Source: Tolumonas lignilytica
GTDB taxonomy: Bacteria > Pseudomonadota > Gammaproteobacteria > Enterobacterales > Aeromonadaceae
Length of the DNA stretch: 64,000 nucleotides
Direction of reading: 5' to 3'
Assembly: GCF_000527035.1 (NCBI RefSeq)
Contig: NZ_AZUK01000001.1
Coordinates: 2,848,501-2,912,500 of the forward strand
Position 1 is the stretch's first letter. Each line of letters begins with the position of its first letter. Position numbers and translations under genes: made by a program. The notes beneath the pieces are model-generated. The model searched no databases, was not told where the DNA came from, and worked only from the letters and a program-made list of their open reading frames with translations. Shown here in pieces: positions 28,883 to 37,287 of this stretch.

Positions 28883-29578
28883 GTGAGTGAGCATGTAGCC
28901 AGTATCCTTATTGTTGAAGATGAACAGCAGATCCGTCGTTTTCTTGGCACTGCCTTGCAGTCTGAGGGCTTTCGCGTGATTGATGCAGACACCCTGCAAC
29001 GAGGCCTCATAGAAACAGCGACCCGCAAACCTGATTTGGTGATCCTTGATTTAGGGCTACCCGATGGCGATGGCACACAGTTTATTGAAGAAGTTCGCCA
29101 ATGGAGCCAGTTGCCCATTATTGTTTTATCGGCGCGCAGTGATGAACTCGACAAAGTTCAGGCTCTGAATGCTGGTGCCGATGACTATCTGTGTAAGCCG
29201 TTTGGTATGGCTGAATTGTTAGCCCGGGTTCGAGCCAGTTTGCGTCGTCGTATTGGCGAGCGAGAACAAGAATCACCGGAAATTATTTTTGGTGATGTTC
29301 GGGTCGATCGGGTTAACCGGCATGTGTATCGAAATGATAATAAAATTCACCTGACGCAATTGGAATATCGCTTATTACTTGCATTATTGGCTCAGCCTGG
29401 GCGGGTATTGACACACCGACAATTATTAAATTCTGTCTGGGGGCCATCTTATACAGAACAAACGCAATATATTCGCATATATATGGGGCATCTACGGCAG
29501 AAACTTGAGAATGATGCAACCAGACCTCGTTATTTACAGACTGAAACAGGCATCGGTTATCGTTTCATGCCTGATTAG
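28883..29578 (+). CDS. kdpE: KdpE-type response regulator (orphan)
   Basis: OmpR/PhoB-class regulator of 231 residues. The receiver domain has acidic residues EDE at 12-14, phospho-acceptor Asp56 (VILDLGLPDGDG) and Lys in CKPF. A winged-helix DNA-binding domain follows (about 130-228; LTQLEYRLLLALLAQPGRVLTHRQLL). Similarity is strongest to KdpE. It starts with GTG at 28883. No kdpD sensor or kdpFABC pump is present; instead the Kup potassium transporter follows 36 bases later, so the pair probably controls potassium uptake with a distant kinase. Confidence 0.85.
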   Translation: MSEHVASILIVEDEQQIRRFLGTALQSEGFRVIDADTLQRGLIETATRKPDLVILDLGLPDGDGTQFIEEVRQWSQLPIIVLSARSDELDKVQALNAGADDYLCKPFGMAELLARVRASLRRRIGEREQESPEIIFGDVRVDRVNRHVYRNDNKIHLTQLEYRLLLALLAQPGRVLTHRQLLNSVWGPSYTEQTQYIRIYMGHLRQKLENDATRPRYLQTETGIGYRFMPD

Positions 29579-29614
29579 ATAATTATTGAATTAAAATCAT
29601 ACGGATTTACAACG

Positions 29615-31486
29615 ATGGATAATCATCATAATAGCCAAAGTATTCGGCAGCTCACGGTAGCAGCGATTGGTGTTGTATATGGCGATATCGGTACAAGCCC
29701 TCTTTATACTGTCCAAACCTGCTTTTCGTCTGAGTTGGGGTTTAAGCCGACCCCGGATGTCATTTTTGGTTTTTTGTCTTTAATTTTTTGGGCGCAAGTG
29801 CTTGTTGTTTCAGTTAAATATCTGGCTTTCGTATTAAGGGCCGATAATAAAGGGGAAGGTGGTATTTTAACGCTGATGTCGTTGGCAGGGCGCAATACCA
29901 GTTTTCGGACCACCACTGTTTTGCTGATTCTGGGGCTGATTGGTGGGGGGTTGTTTTATGGCGACAGTATTATTACACCCGCCATGTCTGTGCTTTCTGC
30001 CTTAGAAGGCGTACAGGTGATTGCACCTAATTTAAAATCATTCATTGTTCCTGTTTCATTAATCGTTTTATTTTTTCTTTTTCATATCCAAAAACATGGT
30101 ACCGCATCGGTTGGAAAATTTTTTGGGCCAATCATGATTGTGTGGTTTTTGGTATTAGCCATTCTGGGTGCAAAACAGATTTTAAATAATCCGTCTGTTC
30201 TTCAGGCGATACATCCCAAATGGGCCATTCATTTCTTTGTCACTTATAAAGCGGCCTCTTTTTTATCATTAGGCGCAGTTGTGTTGTCCATCACCGGAGG
30301 CGAAGCGTTGTATGCTGATATGGGGCATTTCGGCAAACGACCGATCCGACTGGCCTGGTTTTCTTTTGTGTCACCGGCACTTATTCTGAATTATTTTGGT
30401 CAGGGTGCCCTGATATTGTCTGACAAATCGACAATAGACAATCCATTCTATAAATTGGCACCCGAATGGGCTGTTGTTCCTTTAGTTATCCTAGCAACAC
30501 TGGCCACCATTATTGCTTCGCAAGCGGTCATCTCTGGGGCTTTTTCGATGACCCGTCAAGCGGTGCGGATGGGCTATTTTCCTAACATGACGATCATGCA
30601 TACCTCAAAATATGAAGCCGGGCAGATTTATATGCCGTTTGTGAACTGGATATTATTTTGGTGCATCCTGATCGTCGTTGTTTTATTCCGGGAATCAAGC
30701 AAACTCGCTTCCGCCTATGGTATTGCCGTGACAGGGACAATGGCGATTACGACCATTCTGGCGTGTTATGCAGCGATATATAATTGGGATTGGAATAAGA
30801 AACTGGTTCAATATATTGGTGCAGCACTGCTGATTATTGATATTCCCTTTTTCTCATCCAATCTGATTAAGGTGGTCGATGGAGGCTGGTTGCCATTAAG
30901 CGTTGGTATCTTAACCTTTACCGTCATGGCTATCTGGAAATGGGAGCGATTTCTTTTGCTTCGTCAGCTCAGCCGGATGAGTATGCCCTTGGATCAGTTC
31001 GTGAACCTTGTCGAGAAGAATGCGCCTCAAAAAGTGCCGGGAACCGCGGTTTATCTGTCGCGTACCCCGCAGGGAATTCCGCATGCATTGATACATAATC
31101 TCAATCACAACCATGTATTACATGAGCGTATTGTGTTGATGACGATCCGGACGCAAGACGTTCCGTATGTTGACTGGGATAAACACATTGAACTCACCGA
31201 ACTGGCCCCTAATATCTGGCGGCTATCGGCGACCTATGGATTCCATGAAACGCCGGATGTTGACGATCTGTTCCGTAATTCCGCTCGCATGGGGATGACG
31301 TTCAACCTGCAAACGACCACCTTCTTTTTATCCCGTGAAACGTTGCTGCCGACACAGCGGTCGATCTTTGCTGAGTGGCGGGCGAAACTATTTATATTGT
31401 TGAGCAAGAACTCGTTACGTACGAATGACTTCATTCATGTACCGGCAGATCGAGTGGTGGAAATGGGGATTCAGGTCAGCGTATAA
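29615..31486 (+). CDS. kup: Low-affinity potassium:proton symporter Kup
   Basis: KUP/HAK/KT-family transporter of 623 residues (E. coli 622) with about 12 membrane helices (residues 15-440) and a cytoplasmic C-terminal domain. Family motifs seen: VVYGDIGTSPLYT near the N-terminus, ADNKGEGGILTLMSLAGR, and ITGGEALYADMGHFGKRPI. It follows the KdpE-type regulator and is likely co-transcribed. A short stem-loop without a U-tract lies at 31538-31555. Confidence 0.95.
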   Translation: MDNHHNSQSIRQLTVAAIGVVYGDIGTSPLYTVQTCFSSELGFKPTPDVIFGFLSLIFWAQVLVVSVKYLAFVLRADNKGEGGILTLMSLAGRNTSFRTTTVLLILGLIGGGLFYGDSIITPAMSVLSALEGVQVIAPNLKSFIVPVSLIVLFFLFHIQKHGTASVGKFFGPIMIVWFLVLAILGAKQILNNPSVLQAIHPKWAIHFFVTYKAASFLSLGAVVLSITGGEALYADMGHFGKRPIRLAWFSFVSPALILNYFGQGALILSDKSTIDNPFYKLAPEWAVVPLVILATLATIIASQAVISGAFSMTRQAVRMGYFPNMTIMHTSKYEAGQIYMPFVNWILFWCILIVVVLFRESSKLASAYGIAVTGTMAITTILACYAAIYNWDWNKKLVQYIGAALLIIDIPFFSSNLIKVVDGGWLPLSVGILTFTVMAIWKWERFLLLRQLSRMSMPLDQFVNLVEKNAPQKVPGTAVYLSRTPQGIPHALIHNLNHNHVLHERIVLMTIRTQDVPYVDWDKHIELTELAPNIWRLSATYGFHETPDVDDLFRNSARMGMTFNLQTTTFFLSRETLLPTQRSIFAEWRAKLFILLSKNSLRTNDFIHVPADRVVEMGIQVSV

Positions 31487-31585
31487 CGTTGGTTGAGGCC
31501 TATTTTTCAGGCTTACGCTGTTTTCGTGACGCCCATGCAGACCTTTTTGGGTCTGTGTGAGCGGTGATATAAATATTTATACAAT

Positions 31586-31620
31586 CTGTAACTGTTATGT
31601 CATTAAATTTGTGGTAAATT
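31586..31620 (+). promoter_or_regulatory. Pho-box-like promoter of the ABC transporter operon
   Basis: CTGTAAC-TGTT-ATGTCAT (31586-31603) matches the PhoB 7-4-7 layout. TAAATT (31615-31620) lies 11 bp downstream, the spacing seen at E. coli pho promoters. It predicts transcription from about 31627. Confidence 0.55.
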
Positions 31621-31626
31621 CCGCGC

Positions 31627-31894
31627 AGTTTTTAAGTTGGAGATTTTAAATCTGTGGATAGTTCCAGTAGTCGATTATGCATCGGCCACACACTGGTAAG
31701 GTAACCATAGGTTCCACCTATCGCTACCTTGCCTGACGGCGGGTAGTTCTGAGTAATCAGTTAGCAAACTGAATCCTCATTCCTCCCTTGTTAACAGTAT
31801 TGCGTTATTGATGTCAGCGACTGCTGATTAACTGCGTGCGTATTTTACGGCGCGGATGATCTGTGTTTGCTGCAATTTTGTAATCAAGGTCATC
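31627..31894 (+). promoter_or_regulatory. Hairpin-rich 268-nt 5' leader, candidate riboswitch or attenuator
   Basis: The leader contains AGATTT/AAATCT (31641-31653), GTCGAT-TATGC-ATCGGC (31670-31686), and a two-tier hairpin: GGTAAGGTA with TACCTTGCC (31695-31703/31725-31733) enclosing ATAGGT-TCC-ACCTAT. Further on, TCAG at 31757-31760 can pair with CTGA (31749) or, as TCAGTT, with AACTGA (31767), so these two folds exclude each other. TCAGC-GACT-GCTGA follows at 31814-31827. A 19-codon frame (ATG 31677 to TGA 31734) without a clear ribosome site spans the main hairpin. It does not match the riboswitch consensus sequences I can recall. Confidence 0.5.
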
Positions 31895-33625
31895 ATGTTT
31901 GAGTTGTTTAATCCGCGTCATCGCGATCAGGAAATGCTGGACTCCGCATCCAACCGCTGGAGTTGGGTGCTGTTGCCATTAATTTTGGTGCTGTTGGTTT
32001 TACTCGCCTATGCTGCGATGCAGATGAGCCGACCGTTTGTCGTCGGCGAAGCGCTGGATATTTCGCTGGATCCGCTATATCTGCCTTATTATCTGCTGCG
32101 TACGATCTTGCGCATGTTTATGGCATTGGGCTGCTCGCTGATCTTCAGTTTTATCTTTGCGGCGATTGCCGCCAAATATCGGATCGCAGAGAAATTCATG
32201 ATCCCGATGCTGGATATTCTGCAGTCGGTACCGATCCTTGGGTTTCAGGCTATCGCCGTGGCCCCTTTTATTGCGTTATTCCCGGGCAATTTGATGGGTG
32301 TTGAATGTGCGGCCATTTTTGCGATTTTTACCTCACAAGCCTGGAACATGGCGTTCAGTCTGTATCAGTCATTTCGTACTATCCCGGCGGAATTAAATGA
32401 AGCCGCCAGCATCTTCCGGCTTTCCGGCTGGCAACGCTTCTGGCGTCTGGAGTTGCCGTTTGCGATCCCGGGATTGTTATGGAACATGATGATGTCCATG
32501 TCAGGAGGCTGGTTCTTTTTGGTCGCCGCCGAAGCTATTTCTGTGGCCGGGCAGGATATCAAATTACCCGGTATTGGCTCTTATATCGCTGTGGCCATCG
32601 AAGCCAGAAACGTGGGGGCGATTGCTTGGGCGATTGCGGCGATGCTGACAGGGATCTTGCTTTACGATCAGGTCTTTTTCCGGCCATTGCTGGCGTGGGC
32701 CGATCGCTTCCGCTTTGAGGAGTCACAAGGGGAAACCGCACAACGCTCCTGGCTACTGGACATGGTGCGCGGCAATGCACTCACCCATGCGTTCTCCAAG
32801 TTTTTCTGGACGCAACTACGTCGTGCGCTGAGCTGGTTTCCCCGTCGTTATGACGGCACTTCCGTCAAGGCGAAACCGGCCACCTATACACGGAACTGGC
32901 TGCGGATCTGGGATGTACTGTTGCTATCTGCTGCGGTCGCCGCTTTTGCAAAACTGACACTGTTCATCCAAAGTGATGTGGGGGGGTATGAGGCACTCCA
33001 TGTGGTCTGGCTGGGGGCGATCACCTTGTTCCGTGTGATGGTGCTGATTGGCATTGCCTCCTTAATCTGGGTGCCGATTGCGATCTGGATTGGCCTGAAC
33101 CCTCGTTATTCGCAGCGGGTGCAGGCGGTGGCGCAATTTCTGGCGGCGTTTCCGGTGAACCTGATGTTCCCGCTGGTGGTCTTTGCACTGGCATCCCTGA
33201 AATTAAATCCGAACATCTGGCTGAGCCCGTTGATGGTGTTTGGCACACAGTGGTACATCCTGTTTAACGTGGTTGCCGGGGCCTCGGCGATCCCAACCGA
33301 ATTGCGACTGGCGGCGGCCAATCTGGGCGTCACCGGCTGGCTGAAGTGGAAGCGGATCTATTTGCCTGCCATTTTCCCGGCTTATGTCACCGGGGCGATT
33401 ACCGCCAGTGGCGGTTCATGGAACGCCAGTATCGTGGCGGAGTACGTGACCTGGGGTAAAACCACCCTGATGGCCAACGGCTTGGGCAGTTATATCAAAC
33501 AGATGACCGATTTGGGGGATTTCCATCGTATCGCATTGGGGATCGGCGTCATGTGTTTGTTTGTTATGTTTCTGAACCGTTTTTTCTGGCGCAAATTATA
33601 TTTGTTGGCTGAAGGCAGTCGTTGA
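31895..33625 (+). CDS. ABC transporter permease, fused double NitT/TauT-type domains
   Basis: Inner-membrane protein of 576 residues made of two tandem binding-protein-dependent permease domains. Each has an EAA loop: LNEAASIFRLSGWQRFWRLELP near 170 and LRLAAANLGVTGWLKWKRIYLP near 480, joined by a cytoplasmic linker (about 270-340). ATG 31895 has AAGG upstream. The ATPase gene follows 11 bases after the stop. No substrate-binding protein is encoded nearby, as is usual for this fused subfamily. Substrate unknown; the Pho-box-like promoter hints at a link with phosphate limitation. Confidence 0.85.
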   Translation: MFELFNPRHRDQEMLDSASNRWSWVLLPLILVLLVLLAYAAMQMSRPFVVGEALDISLDPLYLPYYLLRTILRMFMALGCSLIFSFIFAAIAAKYRIAEKFMIPMLDILQSVPILGFQAIAVAPFIALFPGNLMGVECAAIFAIFTSQAWNMAFSLYQSFRTIPAELNEAASIFRLSGWQRFWRLELPFAIPGLLWNMMMSMSGGWFFLVAAEAISVAGQDIKLPGIGSYIAVAIEARNVGAIAWAIAAMLTGILLYDQVFFRPLLAWADRFRFEESQGETAQRSWLLDMVRGNALTHAFSKFFWTQLRRALSWFPRRYDGTSVKAKPATYTRNWLRIWDVLLLSAAVAAFAKLTLFIQSDVGGYEALHVVWLGAITLFRVMVLIGIASLIWVPIAIWIGLNPRYSQRVQAVAQFLAAFPVNLMFPLVVFALASLKLNPNIWLSPLMVFGTQWYILFNVVAGASAIPTELRLAAANLGVTGWLKWKRIYLPAIFPAYVTGAITASGGSWNASIVAEYVTWGKTTLMANGLGSYIKQMTDLGDFHRIALGIGVMCLFVMFLNRFFWRKLYLLAEGSR

Positions 33626-33636
33626 GGAGAGAACTC

Positions 33637-34932
33637 ATGAGCCAATCTGCATTAATTAATCTGAAAGGTGTTTCTAAATCTTTCCGCACGTCTGATGGAA
33701 CAGCCCGCAGTGTTTTGGATAATGTCAATTTCACGCTACAGGAAGGGGAAATTGTCGCCTTGCTGGGCAAATCGGGCTCAGGCAAATCAACGTTGTTGCG
33801 GATCATCGCCGGGCTGATTGCTGCCGATCAAGGGCAGGTCAATTACCGTGGCAATAACATTTTTGGCCCGGTCTCCGGTATTGCGATGGTCTTTCAGTCA
33901 TTTGCATTGTTTCCGTGGCTAACAGTACAGCAAAACGTCGAGTTGGGGCTGGAAGCACAGGGTGTACCTGCCGCAGAACGAGAAGTACGAGCCGATGCCG
34001 TATTGGAATTGATTGGTCTGGCGGGGTTCGGTGGCGCTTTGCCGCGTGAGCTGTCCGGCGGGATGCGTCAACGTGTCGGGATCGCGCGGGCGTTGGTCAC
34101 CAACCCTGACATTCTGCTGATGGATGAAGCCTTCTCTGCGTTGGATGTTCTGACCGGTGAAACCCTGCGCAATGACATGCTGGAGTTGTGGCAGGAAAAA
34201 CGCATTTCTACGAAAGGCATTCTGATCGTTTCGCACAACATCGAAGAAGCGGTGATGATGGCTGACCGCATCCTGATTTTATCGAGTGATCCTGGGCGAA
34301 TTCGCAGCGAAGTGAAAATTGATTTACCACAGCCAAGAAACGTTGATTCCCCTGAGGTCCGTGCGCTGATCGACGAGGTTTATGCCATGATGACCATGCG
34401 TCCAACTCAGATGGGTATTACGGGCCTCGTGACTGGTCTGAATATGGGCTATCGCCTGCCGCCAACCGACGTGGCGCGTATGGAAGGCTTGTTGGAGTTG
34501 CTCAATGATGCGCCGTTTAACGGTCATGCCGACTTGCCGCAATTGGCTGAAGAAGCCGAATTATCCGATGTGGAATTATTCCCGACCTACGAGGCATTGG
34601 GCTTATTAGGCTTGGCGCAGGTTGATAAAGGGGATATTACCCTCACGCGATTGGGCCGCCGTTATATTGAGGGTGAACAAGCGCTCCGGCAGGAAATTTT
34701 TGGACGTCAGTTACTGATGCAGGTGCCGCTCGCGGCGCAAATCAGAAAGAGTCTGGAGGCAGAATCCGGTGGCGCATTGCCAGAGAAGCAATTCCTGGAG
34801 CTGCTCGAAGAACATATGAAGCCGGACGAAGCGGAACGTGTACTCGGTGTTGCCATTGAGTGGGGACGCTACGGCGAAGTGTATGAGTATGACTTCCATA
34901 CCGGGAAGTTATTGCTCCCTAGTGCGGAATAA
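33637..34932 (+). CDS. ABC transporter ATPase with C-terminal AAA-associated domain
   Basis: NrtD/SsuB-like ATPase of 431 residues. Walker A GKSGSGKST, signature LSGGMRQRVGIARAL, Walker B ILLMDEAFSALD, H-loop VSHNIEEA. Residues about 285-431 form an extra AAA-associated C-terminal domain, a putative winged-helix-like module that may sense a ligand or regulate the ATPase. ATG 33637 has GAGGAG upstream. It forms an operon with the fused permease. Confidence 0.88.
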   Translation: MSQSALINLKGVSKSFRTSDGTARSVLDNVNFTLQEGEIVALLGKSGSGKSTLLRIIAGLIAADQGQVNYRGNNIFGPVSGIAMVFQSFALFPWLTVQQNVELGLEAQGVPAAEREVRADAVLELIGLAGFGGALPRELSGGMRQRVGIARALVTNPDILLMDEAFSALDVLTGETLRNDMLELWQEKRISTKGILIVSHNIEEAVMMADRILILSSDPGRIRSEVKIDLPQPRNVDSPEVRALIDEVYAMMTMRPTQMGITGLVTGLNMGYRLPPTDVARMEGLLELLNDAPFNGHADLPQLAEEAELSDVELFPTYEALGLLGLAQVDKGDITLTRLGRRYIEGEQALRQEIFGRQLLMQVPLAAQIRKSLEAESGGALPEKQFLELLEEHMKPDEAERVLGVAIEWGRYGEVYEYDFHTGKLLLPSAE

Positions 34933-34965
34933 AATCGGGCAGAATAAAGTCCGTTCTGAATAGAG

Positions 34966-34992
34966 ACAGGGTCGAAATCGACCCTGTTTAAA
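34966..34992. terminator. Hairpin between convergent ABC and VTT-reductase genes
   Basis: A 10-bp perfect stem (ACAGGGTCGA with TCGACCCTGT) with an AA loop lies between convergent stop codons. U-tracts are short on both strands. Confidence 0.65.
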
Positions 34993-35002
34993 CCGATTTG
35001 AT

Positions 35003-37159
35003 TCAGCTCTTTCCCCGCCGCCACTGATGATAACGTGCCAGCCAGCGCAATATGCGTTCGGGCGCGTGCTGGCGTTTCCATTCGCCGGCGACATATTTGT
35101 TGGCTTCCGATAATGTCGGGTAAATATGAATGGTCGCCAGGAGTTTATTCAGCCCGATGCCATGTTTCATGGCGAGGGTAAACTCGGCCAGTAAATCGGC
35201 GGCGTGTTCCCCGACAATGGTCACACCGAGGATGTGATCCTTACCCGGTAAGGTGAGCACTTTAATGAAACCGGGGGTGGCGCTGTCGGCAATGGCGCGA
35301 TCCAGATCCTGCAAGTGGAACGTGGTGACTTCGCAGGCAATATTTTGTGCTTTGGCATCCTGTTCGTTTAATCCGACCCGCGCTATTTCAGGATCAATAA
35401 AGGTAGCCCAGGGGATCACGGAATAATCGACTTTGAATTTTTTGAACTGGCCAAAGAGGGCATTGACCGCCGCATACCAAGCCTGATGTCCGGCTGTATG
35501 CGTGAACTGATACGGGCCCGCGACATCTCCTGCAGCATAAATATTCGGATATAAGGTTTCCAGATAGGCATTGGTGATCACGGTGCGCTGTGTTGGGATA
35601 CCTAACTCTTCCAGTCCGAATCCACTCAGTCGGGCAACCCGGCCAACGGCACAAATCAGTTCGTCAAATTCAAGTTCCCGCTCGTTGCCCTGTTGATCGA
35701 TGACCATGATTTTTCGATGCCCACGGCGTTCACAGCGCAGCGGTTTGCTAGCGGTGAGAACGGTGACGCCATCCCGGGTCAGATGTTCTTGCGCAAGCAG
35801 AGAAACCTCTTCATCTTCGCGTGACAAGATCCGCGGCCCCATTTCAATTTGTGTCACCTGCGCACCGAGTCGGGCCAGACATTGAGACAATTCGCAGCCG
35901 ATCGGGCCGCCCCCCAAAATGAGCAAGCGGGCAGGAAGCGAGTCTCTCGCGGAAAAGGCACTCCACAAAGTATCACTGGTGAGATAGCCGACCTCCTCTA
36001 ATCCCGGGAGGGCCGGAATAAAGGGCTGTGCGCCGGTGGCGATAACTATGCTTCGGGTTGTCAGTCGCTGCGGCGGGCCATCGTGGGGTTGAATTTCAAT
36101 CGTCCAGGGATCCACGATCCGGGCATAACCGTGCAACACCTCAACCCCGAGTTTGGTGTAACGTTCCGCACTGTCGTGGGGTTCGATCTGGCGGATAATG
36201 GCATTCACGCGTGCCATGACGTTCTTAAAGCTGAACTCGGGGGATTGGTTGTTCAGCCCATAATTTTCGCCATGACGCATCTGATGGGCGAGTTTTGCGC
36301 TCTTGATCAGAGCCTTGCTGGGCACGCAACCATAGTTGAGACAATCGCCGCCCATTTTATGCGTCTCAATCAAGGTGACTTTGGCTTTTACCGCCGCTGC
36401 AATATAGGCTGTGACTAAACCTGCGGCACCACCGCCGATCACGATCAGATTGCGATCAAAGCTGGCCGGACGTTGCCATTTCGCGTAGACACGACGATGT
36501 TGCAAGATGCTCAGCAGTTGTTTGGTCAGGTAGGGAAAGAGCCCCAGCAACGTGAATGAGGCCAACATGGCTGGCGATAAAATACCGGACAATCCCGTTA
36601 ACCGGGCCAGTTGTGTGCCGGCATTGACATACACCAGCGTGCCCGCCAGCATTCCGACCTGACTCACCCAATAAAATTTCCTGATAGAAATTGGCGTTAA
36701 ACCGGCCAGTAGATTCACCAGAAAAAAAGGAAATACAGGGACGAGTCGCAAGGTGAACAGATAAAACATGCCGTCACGCGCAATGCCTTCATTCACGGTT
36801 TTCAGCCTTGTACGGAAGTGAGTTTGTACCAGTTCCCGGAATAAATAGCGTGAGGTTAAAAATGCCAGTGTGGCGCCGAGTGTGGACGCAAAAGACGCGA
36901 TAACCGTCCCCCAGAACAAGCCAAATAAGGCACCTGCGGCAATGGTCATGATGGCTGCACCCGGCAGAGAAAAGCCGGCGATGACAACGTATAACCCAAA
37001 AAAGAGCACGCTAACCAGAAAAGGGGATTGCTGATACCAGAGATTAAAACGATCGGTGCTCTGTTTCAGCCCATCCAGTGTCAGATAGGTATTCAGGTCA
37101 AACACAAAGAAGGCAGAGATGAAAATCAGGAGGGTGCCAATCAGCGCAATTTTTTTCAT
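35003..37159 (-). CDS. VTT-domain membrane protein fused to flavin disulfide reductase
   Basis: Fusion of 718 residues. The N-terminal part (1-225) is a TVP38/TMEM64-type VTT (YdjX/YdjZ, DedA-related) membrane domain. The C-terminal part is a class I pyridine nucleotide-disulfide oxidoreductase: FAD motif VIGGGAAGLVTAY near 240, redox pair Cys273/Cys278 (GGDCLNYGCVPSK), NAD motif LILGGGPIGCELSQ, and AAGDVAGPYQFTH. At the C-terminus IYPTLSE has Tyr680 where lipoamide dehydrogenases have the catalytic His, as in mercuric-reductase-like proteins, but the MerA C-terminal Cys pair is absent. It diverges from ynjB; in E. coli ydjXYZ also adjoins ynjA-F. Substrate unknown. Confidence 0.9.
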   Translation of the reverse strand: MKKIALIGTLLIFISAFFVFDLNTYLTLDGLKQSTDRFNLWYQQSPFLVSVLFFGLYVVIAGFSLPGAAIMTIAAGALFGLFWGTVIASFASTLGATLAFLTSRYLFRELVQTHFRTRLKTVNEGIARDGMFYLFTLRLVPVFPFFLVNLLAGLTPISIRKFYWVSQVGMLAGTLVYVNAGTQLARLTGLSGILSPAMLASFTLLGLFPYLTKQLLSILQHRRVYAKWQRPASFDRNLIVIGGGAAGLVTAYIAAAVKAKVTLIETHKMGGDCLNYGCVPSKALIKSAKLAHQMRHGENYGLNNQSPEFSFKNVMARVNAIIRQIEPHDSAERYTKLGVEVLHGYARIVDPWTIEIQPHDGPPQRLTTRSIVIATGAQPFIPALPGLEEVGYLTSDTLWSAFSARDSLPARLLILGGGPIGCELSQCLARLGAQVTQIEMGPRILSREDEEVSLLAQEHLTRDGVTVLTASKPLRCERRGHRKIMVIDQQGNERELEFDELICAVGRVARLSGFGLEELGIPTQRTVITNAYLETLYPNIYAAGDVAGPYQFTHTAGHQAWYAAVNALFGQFKKFKVDYSVIPWATFIDPEIARVGLNEQDAKAQNIACEVTTFHLQDLDRAIADSATPGFIKVLTLPGKDHILGVTIVGEHAADLLAEFTLAMKHGIGLNKLLATIHIYPTLSEANKYVAGEWKRQHAPERILRWLARYHQWRRGKS

Positions 37160-37212
37160 TTGGGCTCTCGCTTGAGGAATATACAGCTATAGTCGAAATA
37201 GAGATGAGGTTC

Positions 37213-37230
37213 CTTACACGCGAGTGTAAG
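37213..37230. promoter_or_regulatory. 18-bp palindrome between VTT-reductase and ynjB
   Basis: CTTACAC-GCGA-GTGTAAG has perfect 7-bp arms in the 128-bp divergent intergenic region and could control both genes. No candidate regulator gene is adjacent. Confidence 0.6.
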
Positions 37231-37287
37231 AAAATTCGCTGATACCCGACTTAACCATAGCAAGAATTCAAAAGTTTGGAGGGGTCA

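Noticed and set aside
36083-36418. Antisense frame within the VTT-reductase gene
   Set aside because: Opposite strand of a well-supported coding region with no family signature.
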